This document shows, piece by piece, positions 17,130 to 25,458 of a DNA stretch of 64,000 nucleotides. Source of the stretch: Candidatus Hebobacterum abditum (lineage in GTDB: Bacteria; Armatimonadota; Hebobacteria; Hebobacterales; Hebobacteraceae); contig JALGXW010000002.1 in NCBI GenBank assembly GCA_029821875.1, positions 1-64,000 on the forward strand. The letters run 5' to 3'. The translations under genes and the position numbers were made by a program. Numbering within the stretch: the first letter of the stretch is position 1; the number at the start of each line of letters is the position of its first letter. A model generated the notes under the pieces. That model was not told the origin of the DNA, did no database searches, and saw only the letters and a program-made list of their open reading frames with translations.

Positions 17130-17822
17130 CTACGGGGCGATTCGATTGGTCTGGAACCACTCCCAGGCGTCGGCCTCTCGGAGGGCGCGCTCCAGGCGCG
17201 CGCAGGACTCGCACTCCCAGCACTGCTCGCTGCCGCCCTCGTAGCAGCTCCAGATGGATGGCAGCGGAGCTCCTATCGTCCGTCCCATGCGGACTATCTC
17301 CGCCTTCCTCAGGCCCTGGGTGTATGACACCAGACGGACCGGCCCGCGCGTTGAAAGTGAAAGCGCTACGTTCACGGCTGACACGAAGTCCCGACTGTTG
17401 TCTGGAAACGTCGCGGCCTCCTCCGCGTTGAAGCCTGCGATGATCGGCGAGGCCGCCATGCTCTCGGCGAACGCGGCCGCGACGTTGACGAAGATGCCGT
17501 TGCGGTTCGGGATCCAGACCGCCTCTGCTGTCTGGCCGGTCGTGACCCGAGCCTCATCGAGTTGATGGGGACCGAGGCGGGGAAGCTCCTTCTCCCTCCT
17601 CACAAGCGCGGTGGAAGATATCTCGGCCAGCCAGGGCAAATCCACAAGCCTGTGGGCGAGGCCGAGTTGGCGGCACATGAGCGCTGCCGCCGCGACCTCC
17701 CTTGCAGCCGCCCTCTGGCCGTAGTCGAAGGTGAGCGCGAGCGCTACCCCGGTATCGTCCAAGGCCCGCTTCAGGTTGACGGCCGAATCCAGTCCGCCGC
17801 TGAGCAGGATAACCGCGGCCAT
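17130..17822 (-). CDS. queC: 7-cyano-7-deazaguanine synthase
   Basis: Converts 7-carboxy-7-deazaguanine to preQ0 with ATP and ammonia, in the route to queuosine and related deazapurines. The 230 residues match the family. The PP-loop is LLSGGLDSAVNL near the N-terminus. A structural zinc site near the C-terminus is formed by four cysteines in CYEGG-EQCWECESC. ATG 17822 lies five bases downstream of the queD stop, so the two genes form an operon. QueE, needed between QueD and QueC, is not in the window. Confidence 0.93.
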   Translation of the reverse strand: MAAVILLSGGLDSAVNLKRALDDTGVALALTFDYGQRAAAREVAAAALMCRQLGLAHRLVDLPWLAEISSTALVRREKELPRLGPHQLDEARVTTGQTAEAVWIPNRNGIFVNVAAAFAESMAASPIIAGFNAEEAATFPDNSRDFVSAVNVALSLSTRGPVRLVSYTQGLRKAEIVRMGRTIGAPLPSIWSCYEGGSEQCWECESCARLERALREADAWEWFQTNRIAP

Positions 17823-17827
17823 ATGGA

Positions 17828-18229
17828 TTACCCCCGATAGGTTGCGAACGACCGGTCAGACTCGTACACGGCGACGCTGTCGATTCGCACGCGCCTGCCC
17901 CCCGTCCCGGCCAGCTTCCCCTCTACGCCCCGGTATATGTGCCGAGCGAGGTTCTCCGCGGTGGGATTTGCCTCCGCAAACGCGGGTGCTTCGTTCAGGA
18001 AGGTGTGATCCAGCGGGTCGATGACTAGGCGACACATCTCCTTCAGCGTTCCGAAGTCAATGATCATCCCTTGCTCGTCGAGCTCATCTCCGGCGACCGT
18101 GACGATCACTCGGTAGTTGTGGCCGTGCAGCTCGGCACACCGGCCAGGGTGTCCCTTGATGCAGTGTGCAGCTGAGAACGACACTTCCACGGCAAGCTCG
18201 AACACCGGCGGATCCCTCTTGGGCTGCAT
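17828..18229 (-). CDS. queD: 6-carboxy-5,6,7,8-tetrahydropterin synthase
   Basis: Acts on 7,8-dihydroneopterin triphosphate to give 6-carboxytetrahydropterin, the first dedicated step to 7-deazaguanines. The 133 residues carry the PTPS zinc histidines in SAAHC and HGHNY, with the catalytic Cys in RCAELHGH and the later PLDHTFLNE segment with ENLARHIY. It lies directly upstream of queC. ATG 18229 has only a weak Shine-Dalgarno, and an in-frame GTG about eight codons later is an alternative. No preQ1 riboswitch is recognisable in the 120-bp upstream region. Confidence 0.92.
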   Translation of the reverse strand: MQPKRDPPVFELAVEVSFSAAHCIKGHPGRCAELHGHNYRVIVTVAGDELDEQGMIIDFGTLKEMCRLVIDPLDHTFLNEAPAFAEANPTAENLARHIYRGVEGKLAGTGGRRVRIDSVAVYESDRSFATYRG

Positions 18230-18351
18230 TCTAGCACGCCCAGCTCCGCAAGGGCAAACTATCCGTGGCCTCCATGCGTCGCCCTCCCTCCGTGCGCGGT
18301 TCGGCAGGTGGACGCTTGCCGGGAGGAGAAGTTCGGTGGGGGGGCCGAGCG

Positions 18352-19041
18352 ATGGGTGAGCGCGGACTGATCATCAGGGACCTGCCGGCAAGCGAAAGGC
18401 CGCGCGAGCGGCTGGAGCAGTACGGACCTGAGTCCTTGTCGACTGCGGAGTTGCTGGCGATCGTACTCCGAGTCGGAGCGCGCGGGGAGTCGGCCGTCCG
18501 TCTGGCTGAACGTCTCCTGAGTGAGTTCAGGGGGCTCGGCGGAGTCGCCCGCGCGCGGGTCCGCCAGCTTGCGTCTTTGCCGGGGATCGGGCTGGCGAAG
18601 GCGGCACAGGTGAAGGCGAGCTTCGAGCTGGGGAAGCGGCTCGCGGCATCTGTGGACGGGCCTCGCCCGGCTGTTCGTGGAGCAGCGGACGCGGCTGCTC
18701 TCGTGATGGAGGAGCTCAGACACAGGGAGCAGGAGTGCCTGGCCGCGGTATTCCTCGACACGCGGAACCAGGTCATCTGCACCCGGGTCCTCATGGTAGG
18801 AACCTTGACCGGCAGTCCCGCGCATCCTCGCGAGGTATTCCGGGAGGCCCTCGCCCAAGGGTGCGCCAGCCTGATCATCTGCCACAATCACCCCAGCGGC
18901 GATCCCACCCCCAGCAAGGATGACGTGGCCCTCACTGCCCGGCTCGTACAGGCGGGGGAGCTGATGGGCGTGCCCGTGCTCGATCACATCGTCGTGGGCG
19001 GGGGCCGGTACGTCTCACTTCGCGAAGCCGGTCGGATCTGA
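18352..19041 (+). CDS. radC: RadC-family JAB1/MPN (JAMM) protein
   Basis: A 229-residue RadC protein. A helix-hairpin-helix region (LASLPGIGLAKAAQVKASFE) precedes the MPN domain with an intact JAMM zinc motif in ICHNHPSGDPTPSKDD. RadC was once linked to recombination repair, but its biochemical role remains unclear. ATG 18352 matches the usual RadC opening (IRDLPASERPRERL) and follows a run of G; the in-frame ATG at 18265 adds 29 atypical residues. It is divergent from queD. Confidence 0.92.
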   Translation: MGERGLIIRDLPASERPRERLEQYGPESLSTAELLAIVLRVGARGESAVRLAERLLSEFRGLGGVARARVRQLASLPGIGLAKAAQVKASFELGKRLAASVDGPRPAVRGAADAAALVMEELRHREQECLAAVFLDTRNQVICTRVLMVGTLTGSPAHPREVFREALAQGCASLIICHNHPSGDPTPSKDDVALTARLVQAGELMGVPVLDHIVVGGGRYVSLREAGRI

Positions 19042-19219
19042 CCCGTCCGGAGACCCTTCCCTGCGCTCAGATCGCCAGCGACACGTCCTGACGGCGCCCT
19101 GTGCCGAGAACGCCCAGTCGCGATCTCATGCCCCTCGTCTTTTGTGGAACTAAGGAGACGGACTCAGCGCGACCGTCCCGGCCAGGTCGGGGCGACCGGC
19201 AATCGCGCATCCGTCAGCT

Positions 19220-20251
19220 ATGGAAACGGCAACACCGGAAGAGAAGTCGCTCATCTCCGTCCCCATCGGCGCGGCGGCCGCACCGCTCCAGCGCGCCTGG
19301 GCATGGCTCGCCGGTGGCCGCTGGGCGCTCCATGGACTCTATCTCGGCAGTGCCGTCCTCATCACGAGCGTCTACTGGCAGACGGTCGAGCAGCTCGACA
19401 CCGCCACGCTGGACAAGTTCGTTGCTGGCGTCGCCAACAAGCCGTTCGCATACCGTGTCCTCATGCCCTACATCATCGGCGTCACCGCCGAGCTGAACGG
19501 CTTCGGCAACATGCAGTTCGCCGACATCCCGCTTCGCATCTGCATCCTGTTTGGGACCATGATACTGCTGCGTCGCTGGCTGCAGCACTTCGTCCACCCG
19601 CTGTTGGCGGACCTCATGCCCCTGCTGCTGGGCGTGATCCTCCCGTGGTCGTTCCTCTTCTACTGGCCCTACGACTTCTCCGGCATTCTGCTCTGGACGG
19701 CGTGCCTCGTCTGCCTCGTGGAGCGGCGCTACTACCTCTATCTGCTTTGCTTCATCTTCGGGGTCCTTAACCGCGAGACGGCCTTCTTCCTCGCATTCAT
19801 CTTCGCTGCCACGCAGTGGGAGACCATGGGTAGGGCGCGTACGCTCCGCTGGGTGGGAGCGCAGATGGCCATTTGGCTAGCACTCTTCGCCGCCCTTCGG
19901 ATGTTCATGCACCCAAGAGCTGGCGATGCTGTCGAGTTGCACCTCGTGGCGAATCTGATCTACCTTGTGAGCGGGCACGGCATAGGTCCCTTCGAGCACT
20001 GGTTCCGTCTGCTGGGCGGCCTCGGGTTCCTCTGGCTCCTTGCCCCGTGGTACTGGTCGAAGAAGAGCGTGTTCCTCAGGCGCGCCTGCTGGATCCTGCC
20101 TGGCTTCTTCGTGATAATGCTCGTCGTGGCGCGCTTGGTCGAGACACGCGTCTGGTACGAGTGGATCCCCATAGCCATGGCGCTCTCCGGCCAGAGCCTC
20201 ATGGAGTTTGTGAGGCGGGACCAGAGGTCGGCGGTGGCGGCGGCACGCTAG
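19220..20251 (+). CDS. Polytopic membrane protein, unknown function
   Basis: A 343-residue integral membrane protein with about eight hydrophobic helices, beginning with GLYLGSAVLITSVYW and including LPWSFLFYWPYDFSGILLW and WILPGFFVIMLVVARL. It has the look of a glycosyltransferase-like or EpsG-like membrane protein, with conserved aromatic and charged residues between helices (PFAYRVLMPY, FGVLNRETAFFL), but I cannot place it in a family. No Shine-Dalgarno precedes ATG 19220. The 3' end overlaps the convergent Nudix gene by 4 bp. Confidence 0.7.
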   Translation: METATPEEKSLISVPIGAAAAPLQRAWAWLAGGRWALHGLYLGSAVLITSVYWQTVEQLDTATLDKFVAGVANKPFAYRVLMPYIIGVTAELNGFGNMQFADIPLRICILFGTMILLRRWLQHFVHPLLADLMPLLLGVILPWSFLFYWPYDFSGILLWTACLVCLVERRYYLYLLCFIFGVLNRETAFFLAFIFAATQWETMGRARTLRWVGAQMAIWLALFAALRMFMHPRAGDAVELHLVANLIYLVSGHGIGPFEHWFRLLGGLGFLWLLAPWYWSKKSVFLRRACWILPGFFVIMLVVARLVETRVWYEWIPIAMALSGQSLMEFVRRDQRSAVAAAR

Positions 20252-20700
20252 GGCCGTTCCCCTCTCAACAGGCTCAAAGCGGTCTGCCGAGCGAACGGGT
20301 GCATCGTCAAGCCCGGAATGTCTACCTCCGAGAACCACCCTACATCTGCCGCGTCTGACCTCGCCGTCGGCTCGCCTGAGACATACCGGCACAGGACGTA
20401 GTTCACGAGGTAGTGGAAGCGGACGCTGCCGCCGTCGTCACGCGTGATCCAGTCGTAGACCTGGAAGACGCGCTCGGGCTCGATGGTGAGTCCTGTCTCC
20501 TCGTGCACCTCGCGCCTCACGGCCTCGAAGACCGTTTCCCCAAACTCGATTCGCCCGCCAGGGAAGCTCCAGTAGCCCTCATTGGGCTCCTGCGCACGCT
20601 CTATCAAGAGAATCCGACCGTCCCGCACGATGCAGGCGCAGCACGTGGGCGTGGGCCTGGGCTGACGGTCTATTGTGTCGTCGTGGTCCGTCTCAGCCAT
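20248..20700 (-). CDS. Nudix hydrolase
   Basis: A 150-residue Nudix enzyme hydrolysing a nucleoside diphosphate linked to another group. The Nudix box spans about residues 49-71 with the glycine of PGGRIEFGE, the conserved E of FGETVFEA and the catalytic REVHEETG. The N-terminal strand CCACIVRDGRILLIER and the WSFPGG entry are typical of the ADP-ribose/NADH-type group, but substrate cannot be inferred. It is convergent with the membrane-protein gene and divergent from the isomerase operon at 20919. Confidence 0.88.
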   Translation of the reverse strand: MAETDHDDTIDRQPRPTPTCCACIVRDGRILLIERAQEPNEGYWSFPGGRIEFGETVFEAVRREVHEETGLTIEPERVFQVYDWITRDDGGSVRFHYLVNYVLCRYVSGEPTARSDAADVGWFSEVDIPGLTMHPFARQTALSLLRGERP

Positions 20701-20918
20701 CCCTCTGTCCGGGTGCTCCTGTCATTCGGCCGCGACGAATTCCTCAGCCGCGGACGGCTTCGACGAGAACGCATTCCCAACCTACAGTGTCCTGCCCGCG
20801 TCGTCTGCTGGCACGCATAGAGGCCGTGGCATTGGCCGCGACCGGCAGGTCGGCTGGAGGAAGCGCGCCGGCAAGCCGGAAATGGCACTGACAGTGGCAC
20901 TTGCGGGAGGTGAGACAG

Positions 20919-21842
20919 ATGAAGGTTGGACTCTACACCATAAGCTTTGCCGGCGTCTGGTACGAGGGGGCGGCGCTTCCGCTCCCGGACATATTCCGAC
21001 GAGCGAAGGACATGGGCTTCGATGGCGTGGAGATCGGCGCGCGACGACCGCACGCGAGCCCGATGGACCTCGACCCGAAGGCGCGCGCGGCTATCCGGGA
21101 ACAGCTGGACAAGACTGGTCTCGAGATGCCGGCCATCGCCAGCTACAACAACTTCGCCAGTCCCATCCTGGAGCAGCGTGAGAACGAACTGCTCATGGTG
21201 CGGGAGCAGATACGGCTCGCGCATGACCTCGGCGCGCCGGTGCTCCGGCTCTTCGCGGCCTGGCGGGGAATCACACTTCGGGACGGGCACGGGACATACG
21301 AGATGACGCGCCGGTACTGGGAAAACGGCCATCCCGATGTGACGTCTCTCGAACGGTGGCACTGGGTGGCCGATTGTCTCAAGGAGGTCGCTCAGTTCGC
21401 GGGAGAGATGGGAGTGACGCTGGCGCTGCAGAACCACGAGCCTGTGATCCGCCGGTACACCGATGTGTTGGACCTCGTCCGGGCCGTGGACTCGCCAGCG
21501 CTGAAGGCGTGCCTCGACTGCCCGCTCCTTCCCTCACAGGAGGACGACTACGTGGCACAGGCCGTGCGCGACACGGGCGATCTTCAGGTGCATTCGCACT
21601 TCGGCGGCGAGTTCGAAGAGAGGGACGGCGAGGCCGTTCAGCGTCAGATACTGCACACGACCAGAGACCTGATCAACTATCCAGTCTTCGTGCGGGCGCT
21701 CAGAGAAATCGGATACACGGGCTATCTCTGCTATGAGTTCTGCCATCCCTGCCTCGGAGAGAATAGGGAGCTGCTCGGCCTGGATGAGGTGACACAGCAG
21801 GTCGAGCTTGCCGCGAGGTACATGAGGAAGCTCGTCGACTAG
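20919..21842 (+). CDS. Sugar phosphate isomerase/epimerase (TIM barrel)
   Basis: A 307-residue xylose-isomerase-like TIM barrel. It starts KVGLYTISFAG, with GFDGVEIGARRPH as the early strand-loop, LALQNHEPV in the middle and HSHFGG then CYEFCHP in the later metal-binding strands. Family members isomerise or epimerise sugars or inositols, but substrate is unknown here. ATG 20919 has GGGAGGTGAG upstream; an ATG six codons earlier has no good site. It is the first gene of a three-gene run with the URO-D-family protein (36 bp downstream) and the Fe-S protein, so all three probably act in one pathway. Confidence 0.85.
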   Translation: MKVGLYTISFAGVWYEGAALPLPDIFRRAKDMGFDGVEIGARRPHASPMDLDPKARAAIREQLDKTGLEMPAIASYNNFASPILEQRENELLMVREQIRLAHDLGAPVLRLFAAWRGITLRDGHGTYEMTRRYWENGHPDVTSLERWHWVADCLKEVAQFAGEMGVTLALQNHEPVIRRYTDVLDLVRAVDSPALKACLDCPLLPSQEDDYVAQAVRDTGDLQVHSHFGGEFEERDGEAVQRQILHTTRDLINYPVFVRALREIGYTGYLCYEFCHPCLGENRELLGLDEVTQQVELAARYMRKLVD

Positions 21843-21878
21843 GCTTGCGGTCGAGAATCTACCGGAGGTGGACCCCAG

Positions 21879-22949
21879 TTGAGCTTTCGAGAGCAGGTCG
21901 AGGCGGTTCTGCACGGCGACAAGCCGGACCGCGTGCCCTATGCCCCCTACGACAACCTCGTTCCCCGCGGGGACTTCGAGCGTGAGCTACGAAACCGCGG
22001 CATGGGATTGTGTCTCCGTCGGTCCGGCATATGGTCGGAGACGCGAGATGTCGATGTCGAGCACGAGACCGAAGGCGACATCGCGTACACGACATACCGG
22101 ACCCCCAAGGGGAGCGTGCGGAGCGCCTGGCGCACCCATGTCGGCCGCATCAGCGATGGCGAGGCGATCGAAGCGGAGTGGGTGATCAAGGAGGTGGCCG
22201 ATTTCGAGCCGGTTGTGTTCATGGTGGCGAACACCATCTACCACGCCGACTACGCCGGCTTCCAGGCCCACATTCGCGACGTCGGCACCGACGGTATCGT
22301 CCGCTTCGAGGGCCCAGGGCCACCCTATGACTCGACCGCGGGTTACTTCTCGTTTGAGGAGTGGGCGCAGGCCCAGCATGATTGGCCCGATCACTTTGCG
22401 CGGCTGCTGGAGGCGGTCGAGGGGCGCCTCGATCGAATGATGCCGCTGGTGTTGGCGGCCTCAGCCGAGTTCGTGTCGATGGGATCCCTTAGCGGCATCT
22501 ACGGGCCGCGCCAGTACGAGCAGTACGCGCTCCCCTTCTACGAGCGATGGGTGCCGGAGCTCAAGGCAGCCGGCAAGATGCCGGCCCTTCACGCGCACAA
22601 CTCCAACCTCACGAGCTTCGTGGACCTCGTGAAACGGACGGGCGTGCCGGTGGTCGAGGCCTTCACGCCGCCGCCGGTTGGCGATTTCTCGCTTGCAGAT
22701 GCGCGGGCCGCGTGGGGACCCGATGTCGTCATCTGGGTAAACTTCCCAGAGACGATCTTCTGGCTTGGCCGGCAGCAGACATATGACTACACGGTCGAGT
22801 TGCTGAAGCAGGACAAGGACAGCGGACGCCTCGTGATCGGGATGACGGAGATGGGGTCCTACGGGATCACCGACGACGAGAGCGAACGTGCTTTCAAAGA
22901 CGGCATGCGAGCCATCATGGATGCGATCGACGACCACGGAGTCTACTGA
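21879..22949 (+). CDS. Uroporphyrinogen decarboxylase-family (URO-D) protein
   Basis: A 356-residue URO-D superfamily TIM barrel. It lacks obvious signs of true heme-pathway HemE and more resembles the group that includes corrinoid-dependent methyltransferases. Features are FREQVEAVLHGDKPDRVPY at the start, a central GSLSGIYGPRQY, LHAHNSNLTSFVDLVKRTG and VEAFTPPPVGDF near the C-terminus; the HAHN and EAFTPPP segments resemble the zinc-binding strand regions of such methyltransferases. TTG 21879 follows GGAGGTGG. It sits between the isomerase and the Fe-S protein. No B12-binding protein is nearby, so methyl transfer is only a possibility. Confidence 0.82.
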   Translation: MSFREQVEAVLHGDKPDRVPYAPYDNLVPRGDFERELRNRGMGLCLRRSGIWSETRDVDVEHETEGDIAYTTYRTPKGSVRSAWRTHVGRISDGEAIEAEWVIKEVADFEPVVFMVANTIYHADYAGFQAHIRDVGTDGIVRFEGPGPPYDSTAGYFSFEEWAQAQHDWPDHFARLLEAVEGRLDRMMPLVLAASAEFVSMGSLSGIYGPRQYEQYALPFYERWVPELKAAGKMPALHAHNSNLTSFVDLVKRTGVPVVEAFTPPPVGDFSLADARAAWGPDVVIWVNFPETIFWLGRQQTYDYTVELLKQDKDSGRLVIGMTEMGSYGITDDESERAFKDGMRAIMDAIDDHGVY

Positions 22950-22975
22950 GTGGGTCGTGTTGAGGAGTACTGGCG

Positions 22976-24049
22976 ATGAGCGATGAGAAGATCATGCTGA
23001 CCACAGCGAGCGTCGAACGACAATCAATCGAAAGCTTGAAGGACGTTGGGCCCCTGGAGCTGGAGAAGGCTGGCCTGCGCGACGTTGCGCTCTCGGATCT
23101 TGTGGCCGAGCCGATCGTGGCACTCGGGAGTCTGCGCTACGACGTTGACCCGCTCAGCGACCTGCGCCGCAAGCAGGGCGGGGTGGGCAACTCCCATCTG
23201 ACGTTCGATCAGATTCTGGAGTGGTGGCGCTACCGGACTCGCTATGAGCCGCGTCTGGTGGTGCCACCTCCGAGCCGCGCGAGAACCGTGCTGGTCGGCA
23301 CGGTGATGCTGCCACACAGCCGCAGCATGCTGGAGGGGGCGCTGACGGACTTCCTCACCGGGACCGAGTGGAACTACCGTTCCGGGATCGCAGAGCAGAT
23401 AGCCGACTCACTAGTCGCCGATCTGGCTTTGCGCCTCTTCGAGGCAGGGCACGGTGCAGTGCTGCCGCTGACCGATGGCAATCTCAATGCGCTCATCGAA
23501 GGCGCGCTTGGGCGAGTCGCGCGAAGCGAGAACGGTGCCGGCGGCTTCTGGTCGCGGAAGAGCTGGGCGTTTCTCGCAGGCGCCAGGGCGGCGGATGAGG
23601 GATTCGGCATGCAGTTCGGCCGCCACAGAGCCATCATCGCCCAGCGGGACGGCGAGTTGTGGAGCGGCCCCCTGCGGAACTTCGTCATCTTCGACGACGG
23701 TGCGCAGCCCGCGGCCGAAGACGGGGTGGCGAGCATCGACGGGGAACGAATCGAGTGGCTCCGTGAGCTCGCCGAGGGCAAGACCTCCCATCCTGACCGC
23801 CTGTGCCTGTGGGCGGAGGGGTGCCGGGACTGCATCGACGCTTGCCCATCCGGAGCCATGACGATCAGCCACCGAGCCATGCTGAAGGCAGGTAAGGGGA
23901 AGCCGGCGGCCTTCCCACAGACGACCTGCTGCACGTACCGGGGCGGCGACCAAGGGGTGTTCGGCATCTACAAGCGTTGCGCCTGTGGGCGGTGCTATGC
24001 CGCGTGCGTCATGCGTAGCACGCGTCCCGGGCAGTCTGGCCAGGATTGA
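22976..24049 (+). CDS. Two-[4Fe-4S] protein, epoxyqueuosine reductase/reductive dehalogenase-like
   Basis: A 357-residue protein with a ferredoxin-like C-terminus carrying two cluster motifs: CLWAEGCRDCIDACPSGA at about 282-299, then CC...KRCACGRCYAACVM at about 320-348. The N-terminal ~270 residues are of the type found in epoxyqueuosine reductase (QueG) and reductive-dehalogenase-like proteins, but I cannot see a clear cobalamin-binding signature. It is the last gene of the isomerase/URO-D operon, so it may supply electrons or reactivate a cofactor. Its stop codon (24047-24049) lies within the -35 of the next promoter. A QueG role is possible because queD-queC is 5 kb away. Confidence 0.72.
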   Translation: MSDEKIMLTTASVERQSIESLKDVGPLELEKAGLRDVALSDLVAEPIVALGSLRYDVDPLSDLRRKQGGVGNSHLTFDQILEWWRYRTRYEPRLVVPPPSRARTVLVGTVMLPHSRSMLEGALTDFLTGTEWNYRSGIAEQIADSLVADLALRLFEAGHGAVLPLTDGNLNALIEGALGRVARSENGAGGFWSRKSWAFLAGARAADEGFGMQFGRHRAIIAQRDGELWSGPLRNFVIFDDGAQPAAEDGVASIDGERIEWLRELAEGKTSHPDRLCLWAEGCRDCIDACPSGAMTISHRAMLKAGKGKPAAFPQTTCCTYRGGDQGVFGIYKRCACGRCYAACVMRSTRPGQSGQD

Positions 24050-24074
24050 CAGTCGAGTCGATTCTGGATACTAT
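24046..24074 (+). promoter_or_regulatory. Promoter of the ZTP-riboswitch/AICARFT transcript
   Basis: TTGACA at 24046-24051, a 17-bp spacer, and TACTAT at 24069-24074. Transcription would start near 24081, a few bases before the riboswitch. The -35 overlaps the stop codon of the upstream Fe-S gene. Confidence 0.7.
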
Positions 24075-24087
24075 CGGGACAGAAGAG

Positions 24088-24192
24088 AGGATCTCCTCGT
24101 AACTGGCGCTTAGGTGGAGCACCACCGGGAAGCGAGGAGGTCGTGATTCGGCCGAACGCCTGGGCCACACACAACGTGCGCCCAGGCGTTTC
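24088..24192 (+). promoter_or_regulatory. ZTP (pfl-type) riboswitch
   Basis: The leader contains the conserved ZTP/pfl aptamer elements in order: CTCGTAACTGGCGC, a stem formed by GGTGGA and CACCACC, CGGGAAGCGAGG, and the 3' block CGCCTGGGC at 24157-24165. The 3' block can alternatively pair with GCCCAGGCG at 24180-24188 to form a terminator-like hairpin. Ligand binding, which uses the CGCCTGGGC block, would therefore prevent termination: an ON switch. ZTP/ZMP builds up when 10-formyl-THF is scarce. The downstream gene uses ZMP (AICAR) and 10-formyl-THF, exactly the expected target. Confidence 0.85.
24156..24192 (+). terminator. Expression-platform hairpin of the ZTP riboswitch
   Basis: A 10-bp perfect stem (24156-24165 with 24180-24189) followed by a short T-containing tract (TTCGTCTTGT). 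It shares the conserved 3' aptamer block, so aptamer and hairpin are mutually exclusive. The T-run is weak for an intrinsic terminator. Confidence 0.6.
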
Positions 24193-24240
24193 GTCTTGTC
24201 CGGGGCGACCTGGCGACGCACGAACACGGGAGGTGCGAAG

Positions 24241-25356
24241 ATGTCAGGTGTGTCCCGGAGGATGTACTCCGAGCGACGAGAGGGGGCCTTTCCGGAGCGC
24301 TTCGATCTCCTCGGCACAGAGTACGAGAAGGTCGAGGACCTGCGATACGGCTCGAACCCACACCAGGCGGCCGCTTTCTACGCGCCGCGAGGGCGGTGCC
24401 TCGTCCTCGGCGCGTACCGACTCCTGAAGTCAGGGAAGAGCGGCCTCTCACAGACGAACCTGGAGGACATGGACCGCGCCTTGCGGATCGTGAAGTACTG
24501 CGAAGGCCCCGGTGTTGCCGTGATGAAGCACCTGAACCCGAGTGGGGCGGCGATGGGGGAGGAGGGCGACGCGCTGAGGGATGTCTACCGGCGAGCCCGC
24601 GATTGCGACCCGCAGGCGGCCTTCGGCTCCACGGTTGGCTTCAATCGCCCCGTCGACGTCGAGACGGCCGAGGAGATCATGTCCACCGTTGTCGAGTGTG
24701 TTGTTGCCCCCGGCTGCACCGCGGAGGCGTTGGCCGTTCTCGGCAGTGGCGGCGAGCGAAGACGAAACCGCGACCTGCGCGTCGCGGCAGTAGACAATCT
24801 CGAAGCCCTGCCTCGTTTCCTCCACGGTAACTCGGACGGGGGGCTCGACGTCCGCGTGCTCGACGACGGCTCGTTGGTCCTGGCAATGCCTCCGCTGACC
24901 AGCGTCCGAGGAACCACCGACCTGCACCAGGCCGTGGCCGAGCATCGCGCCCGCGGTCGGATCACCTGCGAGCGCACACCCACGGATCGGGAGGGGCGCG
25001 ACCTCGTCTTCGCCTGGCACCTCGCGATGAATGTCCGGTCGAACGCGATGGTGATCGTGAAGGGCCGGGCCACGCTGGCAGTGGGAACTGGTGAGCAAGA
25101 CCGGATCGGCGCGCTCCAGCAGGCAATTGAGAAGCACCAGTTCAAGTACCGGGGGACAGAAGCGCTCGACCGAGCCGTGCTGGCCAGCGACGGCTACCTG
25201 CCGTTCCGGGACTCCGTGGAGGCCGCGGCGCGCGCCGGCATCACGGCCATTGCCCAGCCCGGCGGCGGGCTGAAGGACTACGATGTGATCGCCGCCTGCA
25301 ATGAGCTCGGCGTCTCGATGCTCTTCACTGGGGAGCGGGCCTTCTCTCATCACTGA
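24241..25356 (+). CDS. Stand-alone AICAR formyltransferase (PurH transformylase domain)
   Basis: Formylates AICAR (ZMP) with 10-formyl-THF, the ninth step of IMP synthesis. The 371 residues cover only the AICAR-transformylase part of PurH; the N-terminal IMP cyclohydrolase domain (~200 residues) is absent. Seen are LRYGSNPHQAA, the catalytic Lys-His in MKHLNPSGA, VGTGEQDRIGA and SDGYLPFRDSVE with a terminal QPGGGLKD. ATG 24241 has GGGAGGTG upstream; an earlier in-frame ATG at 24196 lies within the riboswitch platform. Cyclisation must be done by a separate IMP cyclohydrolase encoded elsewhere. The ZTP riboswitch upstream fits this function directly. Confidence 0.9.
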   Translation: MSGVSRRMYSERREGAFPERFDLLGTEYEKVEDLRYGSNPHQAAAFYAPRGRCLVLGAYRLLKSGKSGLSQTNLEDMDRALRIVKYCEGPGVAVMKHLNPSGAAMGEEGDALRDVYRRARDCDPQAAFGSTVGFNRPVDVETAEEIMSTVVECVVAPGCTAEALAVLGSGGERRRNRDLRVAAVDNLEALPRFLHGNSDGGLDVRVLDDGSLVLAMPPLTSVRGTTDLHQAVAEHRARGRITCERTPTDREGRDLVFAWHLAMNVRSNAMVIVKGRATLAVGTGEQDRIGALQQAIEKHQFKYRGTEALDRAVLASDGYLPFRDSVEAAARAGITAIAQPGGGLKDYDVIAACNELGVSMLFTGERAFSHH

Positions 25357-25458
25357 CCGGGCCCGCGGGATGGGTGAGGCCATCGGTGCGAAGGTGGTCG
25401 CGGACGCGCTCAGAATCTGGTTGCAGCAGCTACGCCTCACTTGACCTTGGAGATGCTC

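Noticed and set aside
18230-18351. preQ1 riboswitch upstream of queD
   Set aside because: The short region lacks the small hairpin plus A-rich tail of preQ1-I, and no larger preQ1-II-like structure is visible.
24196-24240. Upstream ATG for the AICAR transformylase gene
   Set aside because: It lies just after the riboswitch terminator stem without a Shine-Dalgarno; ATG 24241 has GGGAGGTG and matches the family start better.
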